Origin: VXPQ01 sp965248175
Lineage (GTDB): Bacteria; Bacteroidota; Rhodothermia; Rhodothermales; VXPQ01
Assembly (NCBI GenBank): GCA_965248175.1
Contig: OZ252093.1
Span: 1,798,001 to 1,862,000, forward strand
Direction of reading: 5' to 3'
DNA length: 64,000 nt
Under the pieces are notes generated by a model, which was not told where the DNA came from, did no database searches, and worked only from the letters and a program-made list of their open reading frames with translations. The position numbers and the translations under genes were made by a program. Below, piece after piece: positions 7,198 to 15,266 of this stretch (its first letter is position 1; each line of letters begins with the position of its first letter).

Positions 7198-8156
7198 GCC
7201 ACCAGCGTTCTGTACCGGAGCCGCTTGCCCACCATTGCGCAGGCGACAAGGCCCATCTGTTCCAGCGTGTCGAGTTCGCGCAATCCGTGACGGCCTGAGA
7301 AATCCGCCACATAGCGGTGAAGGTGCTTGCGGCTCATCTTGTGGTATACGCCCTTGTGTGCTCGTTTGAGGGTTGCCCAGAACGATTCTATGCCGTTGGT
7401 GTGCGCCATGCCGCGTACGTATTCGCCTACCGAGTGCTGGACGCTCGAAAGGTCGTAGATGTACCGCAGACCCGCGTATGCCTTGTTGTCGTCCGTGTAG
7501 ACGACCGCACCCAATTCGGCGTTGTCCAGAACGAAGCCTTGCAACGTCCGGCTTGTCGTATTCTGCACGACTTCCGCCTTGATCTTGCCAGTGGCCCGAT
7601 CCTTTGCTCCGACAACGGCGGTCTTGCCTACAGTTCCCCGGCCAGCGTGGAGTTTCTTCGATTCGTGCTTGTTCGATTCCGTGCCCCCTACGTACGTCTC
7701 ATCGACTTCAACGGGGCCGCCGAACAGGTCGTTATCGGCGCCCTCGAACGCCTTGCGGATGCGTTGGAGCAGGTGCCACGCCGAGTTCTGCGCGATCCCG
7801 ATATCCCGATGCAGTTTCATCGAGGAAACGCCTTTCAGATTTGTCGTATGCAGGTAAATCGCATACGCCCATTTGCGGAGCGACAGATTCGACCCCTCCA
7901 TGACCGTTCCGACCTTGACGGAAAAGTACTTGCGGCAGTCGGTGCACCAGTAGGGCATGCAATGATGAGACGCTTCGCGGGTGCGTGTTCCCTTGCAGCG
8001 CGGGCAATGGCGACCGTCCGGCCAGATACGAGATTCGAACCACTTGCGGGCCGCTTCCTCGTCGGGAAACATATCGGCCAGTTGCATCAGGGTAATGCCG
8101 CTGCGGTGCGCTTTTCCAGGTGCTACATGTGCCATGACGGTCTCCATTTTGTGCAC
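7194..8156 (-). CDS. IS1595-family (ISXO2-like) transposase
   Basis: 320 aa. Seen: an N-terminal zinc ribbon with Cys51/Cys54 and Cys71/Cys74 (CPRC...CTDC), then the ISXO2-like catalytic domain with acidic positions in 'VEVDETYVGG', 'VVYTDDNKAY' and 'HTNGIESFWATLKRA'. The ORF is intact and fills most of the element. Met4 or Met8 are possible alternative starts. The gene lies between perfect terminal inverted repeats, so the element may still be active. The same sequence read on the plus strand gives only shadow frames. Confidence 0.95.
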   Translation of the reverse strand: MHKMETVMAHVAPGKAHRSGITLMQLADMFPDEEAARKWFESRIWPDGRHCPRCKGTRTREASHHCMPYWCTDCRKYFSVKVGTVMEGSNLSLRKWAYAIYLHTTNLKGVSSMKLHRDIGIAQNSAWHLLQRIRKAFEGADNDLFGGPVEVDETYVGGTESNKHESKKLHAGRGTVGKTAVVGAKDRATGKIKAEVVQNTTSRTLQGFVLDNAELGAVVYTDDNKAYAGLRYIYDLSSVQHSVGEYVRGMAHTNGIESFWATLKRAHKGVYHKMSRKHLHRYVADFSGRHGLRELDTLEQMGLVACAMVGKRLRYRTLVA

Positions 8157-8425
8157 CTGTAATAATACGATATTTATTCCTTCTTGTCAACAATTCCTTA
8201 TAATTCCCTTTGTTTTCGATACGAATGTCATTGTCAGTGCGTTACTTTTCAATGAATCCGTGCCTGGGCAGGCATTCATTCGAGCTTTGAATCATGGTGC
8301 GCTTCTGGTCTCCGGGCCATTGATGAGAGAGCTGAGCCGTGTACTTGCCCGGGACAAATTTGATCGGTATATCTCCCGCGAAGAGCGCGACGAGTTTCTT
8401 GAATCCCTGATTCGGCCGGGCTCTG

Positions 8426-9562
8426 TCAGTCAGCCTCGGAGAGGGCATTGCCGGGGCGATGTTCCATCGGCTGTTTTTTAGCAAAGTCCATATACTCGCC
8501 CGCGATAGGGCAGTTTGCTATGATAGCGCTTAGTGTCAATCCTTCCTCTGCGAGTCGTTCGGCGGCTTTTTTTCTCCAGAAGAGGTCACCCTCTGGGGGC
8601 AGGGTTACTTTCAATTCACGGATCGTATCAATGGCTTTCATGGCCCACTTCCGAAAATCGTCCAGCGACCAGTAACGAACCCGATACAGCGAGGGCTTTG
8701 CCCCTTGGTGGCCTTCCGTGGACGGCGTGACCAGAATAACGTTGATGTCAAGGCTCGAAGCCTCTGGAACATACTCCTTCATCCAGTCGGGGTGACCAGC
8801 GGCTTGTTTCGCCTTTGTCGCACCGATCTTTGTTTCCGGCTTTGCATCGGCGTGGGTCTCGAACACAATGCCCTTGGTTGCGCCAAGCCACCATGGGTCG
8901 GGGGAAGCATCGGCCTCGATATTTCCGGCTATGAAACCAAGAAGTTCGCCGAGTTCTCGCTGGCCCTCTTCGAAACCCGCTGAGGTGTTTAGGTTGTCGA
9001 GTATCCGCCGCGATTTTTTCTCAAACTTTTGATCGCTTGCCGTTCCCATCCTCAGAAGGATTTCCTCAAGACGTTCGACTTGGGCGATGATATCCTGATC
9101 TGAGATTTCAGTCCCGGCGGTTTCTTTGATCGGTTCATCTTTGGCAAGTTGCACCAGCCATCCGACATACGGAGCGGCATTCATCGCTTCAGTGAATTGT
9201 TCGCGGGCGATACGCTGGTGATTGTCATTTGCATTTGTTGACATTGACCAGGCGACGGTACCTGCGAGATAATGCCAGAGCGCACGATAGCCGCGAAGTT
9301 CCTGCGCGGTCAACATTGATATGACCTGCCGTGCCTCAGTGAGTGCCCTTTCTTTGCCCCCCCTCCATAGCGCTTGCTGATAACCCACTTCATGTTTGAC
9401 AACTTTCTCAAGGTTATCCATGGCTGGATAGAGCTGTTGGGCATAGTTTCTTGTATCCTCAAGGATATCGGTGTTAGCTTGCTCCCAGTCATTCTTGTTA
9501 GCGAGAAATCTCTTGAAATTGTCGATGAGATCGCCCGCCTCGCTTTTCTTCGACTGAAGCAC
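8426..9562 (-). pseudogene. DEAD/DEAH-type helicase, C-terminal part (separated by frameshift)
   Basis: 378 codons from a GTG at 9562, but the same frame is open back to about 9700. There it reads ATGRCTRGLQDRSAVFVTGN and then 'FLADNRNWKHFHPELQAEFAF', which restores helicase motif VI (Q-A-x-G-R-C-T-R) of the gene upstream. It is therefore the displaced second half of the helicase at 9310-11058, not an independent gene. The remaining ~370 residues are mostly alpha-helical with no motif I recognise. The 3' end abuts the truncated PIN toxin gene, so this gene block arrived by an event that cut that toxin. Confidence 0.8.
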
Positions 9563-11058
9563 ACCAAAAGCGAATTCTGCCTGAAGTTCCGGGTGGAAGT
9601 GTTTCCAATTGCGGTTGTCGGCAAGAAATTCACAAAGTCCGTTGCCTGTAACGAAAACGGCCGAACGATCCTGTAGTCCTCGAGTACAGCGGCCTGTAGC
9701 ACCCGAGTCTGTAAGCGTTCATTGAATAGAGCCGTTGCCCCCATTTTGGTCATTAAAAATCGCTCTTGCGCATTCGTGGCTTTCGGCAGGCCATCAAGAC
9801 ACAGCAAACGGCATTCGTCATCAGGGAAATCGATTCCGTCGAAACGGGCTGCCATGATTGCAGCTGCCTTGTTTTTCTCGATGAAACTGGCTTTGGAGGC
9901 TTCAATGTCCCTGGCGTCATAGGTTGCGAAATCTTCGAGCGTTTTGACCTGCTCGGTTATGGTTTCCGCCGTCGCATGGTTCGTTGTAAGAACAACTGAT
10001 CGCCCGGCTATTTTCTGCATCTCCAGACGAAGGTTGTTACAATCTTCAGGTTCAAGCGAGAGACCGGGGAAAATAAAGAAGCGACGGCCTACGCTGGTCG
10101 AACGGAAGCCTTCCGGCGCAGGAAGCCGCGTGATTGAAGCGATTCCTGTGAGACGCTCAAGGTCACCGCCAGCTCCGAGCGTTGCCGACATGTAAAGGCG
10201 TTGCTTGGCGTTTGCAAACGGTTCATGGGTCCAAGTCGGTGGTATCAGCGGCCGGATCAGAATTTCGTGCGAAGAGAGATAGACATGGCAGGAGTCAAGA
10301 TGGTCCCGCAGCACTTTCCAAGAGAAGTTCAAATCTGGCTTGCCTTGTGAATAGGTATCTATAATCGCTGTCAATTTTTGTGCGATTTCTTGTAGATAAA
10401 TAGAGGGGAATTTATCGACCCAATTGGTGTCGGACGGGCCAGTCCAGTTCCCAGTGAGGCGTGTATGAGATTGGGGTGTTAGATGGGGGCGAAGTAAGCT
10501 AATGATGGCCGAATACAGCCCAGCATGCGCCTCGTCATTCGCCGGGATTCTAAGCGACCACATTTCGGCGATGTAGTTCTCGGCGGCATGGACATCGTCG
10601 ATGATGACAATATCGGGATATTGGAAAAAAGGGGATGTATTGAATAAACTGCTATAGGTAGCGACTGCCAATTTTTCGCCCGTAGTGTAGTCGGCTTTCG
10701 CCGTTGCTGGATAGTTATGCTTGGAGCCAGTGAAGCCGTTCACGTCGATTCCATATTTTTCTTGAGCCTGTTCGACGGTCTGGTTCACCAATTGCTTGGT
10801 TGGACAGAGATAAACCACCCTTTCCCCGAATTTGCGCCGACGCCATTCGGCGATCAAAAGGCCAACAAGCGTCTTGCCGCTACCTGTAGGAAGCTGCAGG
10901 GCAACATCATGTTCGCCTACCATATCGTTTCCATAGTCGCGGAGTATGTCGCGCTGATGGGGCATAACGTCCGGGAACGTACGCCGGGTAAACGTCCTGA
11001 AAAAATCCGCCGGAGACTCAGGAGCAGAAGGGGCGGAGGGAGTCTTTTTGAAAGCCAT
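9310..11058 (-). pseudogene. DEAD/DEAH-type superfamily 2 helicase, N-terminal part (frameshifted)
   Basis: Seen: Walker A 'LPTGSGKT' (residues 56-63), motif Ia 'LCPTKQLV', Walker B variant 'IDDVH' (152-156), motif III-like 'LYMSATL', and a C-terminal lobe with 'ARFDGIDFPDDECRLLCLDGLP', the XPD/DinG-like motif V region. The authentic frame ends near 9700; the last ~130 codons (to 9310) are out-of-frame translation of the C-terminal half. The intact protein would be about 880 aa. Neighbours (AbiEi-like, RES-Xre) suggest a defence-island helicase. Whether the frameshift is biological or a sequencing error cannot be told from one copy. Confidence 0.85.
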
Positions 11059-11112
11059 AAATGAATAGAAATAGTTTGTGAAAAATGCAGAGTGCTTCAG
11101 ATTGTCTGTTCA

Positions 11113-12198
11113 CTACCTGCGCCATCGGAGTCTCTCTTTTCGCAAGTGCTCTGCCGCTTCGGCTCCTCGTTCGCCCGCCGCATACAAGTCGAGATAGGTT
11201 TGCGCGTCGCTGGTACACAGAATGCCGGTCGCGGGTTCGATGCGGTCGCGGGAAATGCCCGTGTCTTTCGGCAGCCTGATGACGACATTCTCTCCACGGG
11301 ACGCCGGCGTCAGGTTGAGTGCTTCGCGGAGACGTTCCAGGCCTTCCCCGTCTGCGTAGAAGTAGTCCGTACCGACGCGCGCGTAGGGGACCAGCCATCG
11401 GGCCGCGGAAAAGGCAGCGAAAAGCATGTTTTCCTGCCCTGATTCAAGCGAAAACGCACTTTGCGCAGCGTCATCCAGCGCCTTCCCGTGGAGGAGGGTA
11501 TAATAACCGATACGCTGTCCCCCCGGACCGCTATACGTTTCTCGCCAAGTATCAAGCAGGGCATCGGGATCCGAGAGAAAGACGCCCTCCGGAATTTTTT
11601 CGGCCCACTCGCGATCAAGTAACGCTTTCCGCACATTGCTGACGTGCCCAATGCTTACAGCGGCGGCAGAGGCTATATCCTGAACGCGCCATGGGCGTGA
11701 GGGATCGCGCAACATGACGCGGAGGACCTGAGCGGCCCGGGGGCTGAACACCGAGCGCAGGCTACGTCGTTCCGTGACTGGTTTATCCGCAACCGCCCGG
11801 TCGATGAATACGGCGTCGAAAACGATACGCATATTGCCCATCAGGTCGAGGAACCCAACATCGTATTCTTCGCAGATCGCTCGCGATTCGGGGGACAGGT
11901 ACGGCGCGATAAATACGGGAATAGTACCCGGACCCATGCGGGCAGCCCAGTCCCGCAGGAGTAATGACGCCATGCGGGCGTGACGGGGCTGGCCGTTGGT
12001 TTTTACCTCGCCCAAAAGGGTGTACGGGCGATTTGCATACCGTATGCGGATCACGATGTCAACCGTTGTTCGGTCCGGCAATCGCCTTTCATGTTCTATG
12101 GCCTCGATGACAACGGCAGGCACTTTCAGTAGCGCCTCGCGGAGAAGCCCTGTAGCCACCCTCATGAGGTATTTTTCCGTATAGACTATTTTCATCAT
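11113..12198 (-). CDS. AbiEi-like winged-helix protein (type IV antitoxin family)
   Basis: 361 aa. Seen: an N-terminal ~110 residues with a nuclease-fold look ('TVDIVIRIRYANRPYTLLGEVK', a D...EVK arrangement), 'VGFLDLMGNMRIVFD', then a winged-helix segment ('PWRVQDIASAAAVSIGHVSNV', ~170-195). The C-terminal half has 'LVPYARVGTDYFYAD' and 'TSDAQTYLDLYAAGERGAEAA', as in proteins annotated as AbiEi-family type IV antitoxins. Known: AbiEi represses and antagonises the nucleotidyltransferase AbiEii. No AbiEii gene is adjacent, so the TA label may not fit. It lies upstream of the helicase on the same strand. Confidence 0.65.
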   Translation of the reverse strand: MMKIVYTEKYLMRVATGLLREALLKVPAVVIEAIEHERRLPDRTTVDIVIRIRYANRPYTLLGEVKTNGQPRHARMASLLLRDWAARMGPGTIPVFIAPYLSPESRAICEEYDVGFLDLMGNMRIVFDAVFIDRAVADKPVTERRSLRSVFSPRAAQVLRVMLRDPSRPWRVQDIASAAAVSIGHVSNVRKALLDREWAEKIPEGVFLSDPDALLDTWRETYSGPGGQRIGYYTLLHGKALDDAAQSAFSLESGQENMLFAAFSAARWLVPYARVGTDYFYADGEGLERLREALNLTPASRGENVVIRLPKDTGISRDRIEPATGILCTSDAQTYLDLYAAGERGAEAAEHLRKERLRWRR

Positions 12199-12390
12199 GT
12201 GTTGAAAACAATAATTTTAATGAAAATTGCCAAGAGCCTGAAGACAGATAGCAACCCCACCAGTCTTTTTCAAAAGTACCGATTGGAAGAAAGGGAAGAG
12301 GCGCTCCAGGAGAAAGCCAGGGAGCGTAAAGAAATAAGCACGACCGGGCAGCGAGCAATCTGCGCAAACGTAAGACGTTCGCCCACTCTC

Positions 12391-12873
12391 TCACCGAAAC
12401 AACCGTTCATCCCACCATACGGGTGTTTCCTTGCCCGGTTCGAGGAGCGGAAAGTCGTTGTGCGCTGCGTTGATGACGATATTGCGTTCCATGCGCGCCA
12501 CGACACTGGGTACGATGAGTATGGCACTGCGCTGTTCGGCGTACCAGTGATGCCCGAATGCTTGGGCAACCTCGCTGTCGAGCAGCTCCCAGCCTGTCAA
12601 CAAGCCCGCATCCACAACCTCGCACTTCACCCCGGCGGGAATGGCAATGTCGATCCAGTGCTGATTGGTCGGCGGCACCCCATTCCACTGGACCAGTTTT
12701 TCCAGCATTGCTGTCGAGTAATGCTCGGAGGCGTATATCACCCGGTCTCCGGTTTCGTGCCAGCGGCCCGAGATTTGGCTGGCGCCTTCGGCGCTATACA
12801 CCGGCCATGCGCCTTTCGGATCACCGATCCGGTATGTCGTGAGCGGCTCCACGAGCCGGTGCACACGGCTCAC
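12391..12873 (-). CDS. RES-domain toxin of a RES-Xre toxin-antitoxin system
   Basis: 160 aa, the usual RES toxin length. Seen: 'TYRIGDP' (Arg15), 'ISGRWHETGDRVIYASEH' (Arg37 with the Tyr/Glu patch), 'STAMLEKL' and 'RSAILIVPSVV...NIVINAAHNDF', which together give the conserved Arg-Glu-Ser triad and C-terminal signature of the RES fold. Known: characterised RES toxins (for example MbcT of Mycobacterium tuberculosis) deplete NAD+. The start overlaps the stop of the antitoxin gene by four bases (ATGA), so the operon order is antitoxin then toxin. The ORF is intact and all signature residues are present. Confidence 0.92.
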   Translation of the reverse strand: MSRVHRLVEPLTTYRIGDPKGAWPVYSAEGASQISGRWHETGDRVIYASEHYSTAMLEKLVQWNGVPPTNQHWIDIAIPAGVKCEVVDAGLLTGWELLDSEVAQAFGHHWYAEQRSAILIVPSVVARMERNIVINAAHNDFPLLEPGKETPVWWDERLFR

Positions 12874-13337
12874 ACGACTACCCCGGCTACAGCGCGCCGC
12901 ACCAAATTCAGAACGGCGTGGGCGCCTGCGGAACTGGACCGCGCCATCTCGAACGGCGTCGCACCGTCGAGTAGTGGATGGGGACGATACAGGAAACCGT
13001 CGATACGCATGGCGTCGCCGTGGTATGCCTGGGCCAGAGCGTCAATTACGCGCCCCAGTTCGTAGATGCGTTCACTGTGTTTTCTCGGAAGGGGCTTGAG
13101 AGATTTTTTTAGCCGGCGCAGGGTGGCCTCCGGCACCACGGGACCGATGACATGCAAACGACCGAGGAGATCGGCAAGTGCTGTGACGGACTGGGTAGGC
13201 AATCCCTTTGCGACCTGACGCGCCAGAGTGATCTCGTTAAATTTTTTCGGTGCAGGCAAGGACAAGAGTTGCGCCAGCCGTACAGACTCGCTCGGGCGCC
13301 GGGCCGGAGATGCGGCGTATGTTTCAAGTATATTCAT
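12870..13337 (-). CDS. Xre/MbcA/ParS-type antitoxin (DUF2384) of the RES-Xre system
   Basis: 155 aa from ATG at 13337; an upstream in-frame start (13397) would read through the operator-like repeats, so I reject it. Seen: a C-terminal DUF2384 domain ('SERIYELGRVIDALAQAYHG', 'FLYRPHPLLDGATPFEMARS', 'AHAVLNLVRRAVAGVVV') that in known complexes inserts into and covers the RES active site. An N-terminal Xre-like helical region (~25-90) is the DNA-binding part. The stop overlaps the toxin start. Autoregulation through the repeats at 13355-13390 is likely. Confidence 0.9.
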   Translation of the reverse strand: MNILETYAASPARRPSESVRLAQLLSLPAPKKFNEITLARQVAKGLPTQSVTALADLLGRLHVIGPVVPEATLRRLKKSLKPLPRKHSERIYELGRVIDALAQAYHGDAMRIDGFLYRPHPLLDGATPFEMARSSSAGAHAVLNLVRRAVAGVVV

Positions 13338-13354
13338 CGGCAAAGGGATGTTTG

Positions 13355-13390
13355 CGTCATATAACGACAATATAATCGTCATATGACGAC
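13355..13390 (-). promoter_or_regulatory. Candidate operator of the RES-Xre operon
   Basis: Two direct copies of CGTCATATRACGAC (13355-13368 and 13377-13390) lie 22 bp apart, that is two helical turns, just upstream of the antitoxin start. The second contains the perfect 12-bp palindrome CGTCATATGACG. The spacing, palindromy and position fit binding by a dimeric antitoxin for autorepression. Confidence 0.7.
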
Positions 13391-13479
13391 CATGCAAGCG
13401 TCAATTATGTTTCTGAAACAGGACTGACCGAGGCGGTTTGTATTGACCGGACAGATTTTCGCGGAAATTTAAAGGTGTA

Positions 13480-13692
13480 GTGTTCCGATACAATGAACCC
13501 GGTGAGACTCCATGTCAAGACAAACGGCAAACCCGTAACCCCTCTTTCAAGGCGAAGGTAGCTCTCGCCACCGTTTGCAGCGACCGCACGCTGGCGGAGC
13601 TCGCCGAGATCAGTCGGCGCCATTCCGTTGCCGGTTTATCCGCGGCCGCTGAAAGAAAAGAGGGCATGGGTACGACCGATTCTGAAAATTGA
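13480..13692 (+). pseudogene. IS3-family OrfA transposase remnant
   Basis: A short frame contains 'NPSFKAKVALATVCSDRTLAELAE', which matches the start of IS3-type OrfA proteins (FKAKVALxAxxGxxTLAELA). It then degenerates before the helix-turn-helix is complete. There is no credible start and no OrfB. It is a scar between the TA operon and the next cassette. The rest of 13398-13764 shows no gene I can support. Confidence 0.55.
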
Positions 13693-13764
13693 TGATTTTT
13701 CATTGGAACAACTACTCTATCTTATTGTCAATATGCAGTGTAAGATTAAGTGTAAGGAAAGCCT

Positions 13765-14586
13765 ATGCAACGCCAATGCCGGTATATACCCCTGTCCAAG
13801 CAACCGTTGGTGCTGGTTTTGGGTCAGGTTCGATTTAGTTCCATTCGTCAGATGGGGCGCTACATCCCTGAAATTCAAGAGGAATTTCGGCAGAAGGGAT
13901 TTCCTATTGAGCGCTCTGGAAAAGTTCAGCAGTTCACTTTCGTCCCGGGTGGCGGGGTGCCGGTTCAAGTGAATGAGCAGCAGCGCTGGGAGTACCGAAC
14001 CAGAGACGAAGCCTGGAGCATCCTGGTGATGGAGGACAGTATTGTTCTACAGACCACCGACTATAACAGGTTCGAGGATTACGCTGAAAAATTCCTTCAA
14101 ATGATCCGCACGGTGTTCACGAAAACCGAGCACGACCGATTGGGTGTTGTTCAGCGTGTAGGCCTTCGCTATGTCGATGTCGTCCAGCCGCGCGAGGGCA
14201 AGGACGAAGACTTTCGTTTCTATCTCCAGCCCGGATTCCATGGCGTTGTGGACGAGGTGTTTGAACGGGGAACTCATCGGTTGCACGTAGAGAGTACAGG
14301 CAAGGTATCGGTTGGGAATAAACCCGGAACCATGATCGTGCGCATTGTCCAGAACGACCAGGGCTTTTCGCTACCTCCCGATCTTGCCAGCGCTGCACCG
14401 AAACACGTTTCCCGAGCGAAGGCCGGCGAGTTGATCACGCTGATCGATATGGATCACTACATCGAAGGAAATTTCGATCCCGATTCCGACTGGATTGTTG
14501 CGAGAGCATTCGAAATGCACGATCACCTTGTCGAGACATTCCATAAGCATGTGGTGACCGAATCTGCAATCGAGGCATGGAAATGA
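13765..14586 (+). CDS. TIGR04255 family protein
   Basis: 273 aa, no signal peptide or membrane segment. Seen: 'YIPLSKQPLVLVLGQVRFSS' near the N-terminus, 'QQRWEYRTRDEAWSILVMEDSIVLQTTDY', 'RVGLRYVDVVQP' and a C-terminal '...HDHLVETFHKHVVTESAIEAWK'. This is the pattern of the sporadically distributed TIGR04255 family: V.F......P, W.....L..T.Y, R.G.R..., F......A...W. Function unknown. First gene of a three-gene set. Its TGA overlaps the ATG of the helix-turn-helix gene, so they are translationally coupled. Confidence 0.75.
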   Translation: MQRQCRYIPLSKQPLVLVLGQVRFSSIRQMGRYIPEIQEEFRQKGFPIERSGKVQQFTFVPGGGVPVQVNEQQRWEYRTRDEAWSILVMEDSIVLQTTDYNRFEDYAEKFLQMIRTVFTKTEHDRLGVVQRVGLRYVDVVQPREGKDEDFRFYLQPGFHGVVDEVFERGTHRLHVESTGKVSVGNKPGTMIVRIVQNDQGFSLPPDLASAAPKHVSRAKAGELITLIDMDHYIEGNFDPDSDWIVARAFEMHDHLVETFHKHVVTESAIEAWK

Positions 14587-15260
14587 CATCGACGACCACC
14601 TGTGCGGATTACGAAGCCGCAAGACAGGCGCATGCCGTGCTGATAGGTAAGTCTGGCTATATACCCAGCGACCGGCAGTACCAGAGGAGTGCCGTGATTA
14701 TTTTTGTTGCGGCCCTCCCTCGTATCGGGTCGAGCCCTCTCGTTTATGACCGACGCTCCATCGGGCGTATGCCGGAGGTTGTGTCCGGTTTGTTCAACGT
14801 TGTGTTTCGCCCTGTCGCCGAACAGGTGCAGGAATTGCTCGCGGCCCTGTCGGTCAACAAGTCGCAGCTCGCTCAGATTCTCCGCGTGACTCGCCCTACA
14901 ATATACGAGTGGTTGCGGGGTAATCGACCTAACGCTGCTAATACGAAGCGGCTGAGCACCCTGCTTCGCATTCTTGAACGCGCCTCGGTATCAAGTCTGA
15001 CCCCGCTCAATGCGCGCTTCGTCCGGCAGCCCATGGAATTCAATATGCCATCGCTTCTCGACCTGCTCGGTGAGGAGCAGATTGAGGAAGATCGCTTGGT
15101 CCAAGTTATCAAACAAGTGCGGGATATGGGAGACACTGCTTCCCGAATGAGGGCAGACCGGGAAGATCGACTACGTGGTCTTGGCTTCGAAGAGCCGGAT
15201 CAAGAGCAGCGGAGAGAACAGCTCGCAAGAAACGTGGCGCTAAAGGATTGGCCGAAGTAG
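14583..15260 (+). CDS. Helix-turn-helix protein of the TIGR04255 cassette
   Basis: 225 aa from the ATG at 14583, which overlaps the previous stop as ATGA (an alternative ATG lies at 14577). Seen: a central Xre-like helix-turn-helix, 'NKSQLAQILRVTRPTIYEWLRG' (~residues 92-113), followed by 'NTKRLSTLLRIL'. The C-terminal third is charged and helical ('EDRLRGLGFEEPDQEQRREQ'). The N-terminal ~75 residues match nothing I know. Inferred: regulator or DNA-recognition component of the three-gene unit. The next gene follows after six bases. Confidence 0.7.
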   Translation: MTSTTTCADYEAARQAHAVLIGKSGYIPSDRQYQRSAVIIFVAALPRIGSSPLVYDRRSIGRMPEVVSGLFNVVFRPVAEQVQELLAALSVNKSQLAQILRVTRPTIYEWLRGNRPNAANTKRLSTLLRILERASVSSLTPLNARFVRQPMEFNMPSLLDLLGEEQIEEDRLVQVIKQVRDMGDTASRMRADREDRLRGLGFEEPDQEQRREQLARNVALKDWPK

Positions 15261-15266
15261 CAGAAT

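Larger units (their letters stand above)
6803..8208. mobile_element. IS1595-family insertion element (ISXO2-like transposase) with 8-bp target duplication
   Basis: 1406 bp. Perfect 23-bp terminal inverted repeats lie at 6803-6825 (begins GGGAATTATAAGG) and 8186-8208. They are flanked by an 8-bp direct repeat TTTGTTTT at 6795-6802 and 8209-8216, the duplication size known for IS1595. It contains a transposase gene on the minus strand and, unusually, a 5' fragment of a DNA methyltransferase gene on the plus strand. It is inserted in a PIN toxin gene. The perfect ends and duplication indicate recent transposition. Confidence 0.95.
6786..8481 (+). pseudogene. PIN-domain toxin gene, split by an IS element and truncated at its 3' end
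   Basis: The first codons (ATG AGT CGT TTT GTT TT) lie at 6786-6802 and the frame resumes at 8209 after the insertion. Joining them with one copy of the 8-bp duplication gives MSRFVFDTNVIVSALLF..., a PIN-family N-terminus with the catalytic Asp of 'DTN'. The sequence continues with 'LVSGPLMRELSRVLARDKF' up to about 8427. The frame then runs into sequence antisense to the neighbouring helicase gene, giving a nonsense tail to 8481. About half of a normal ~140-aa PIN toxin is present. Known: PIN toxins are Mg-dependent RNases. Two independent lesions make it non-functional. Confidence 0.85.

Noticed and set aside
8020..8045. tRNA-like GATTCGAACC box
   Set aside because: It lies inside the transposase coding sequence and no cloverleaf can be drawn around it. 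No tRNA was found in the window.
7317..8162. 281-codon plus-strand ORF across the IS1595 element
   Set aside because: Antisense shadow of the transposase, which has clear zinc-ribbon and catalytic motifs.
12199..13065. 288-codon plus-strand ORF opposite the RES-Xre operon
   Set aside because: Antisense to two well-recognised genes; no motif of its own.
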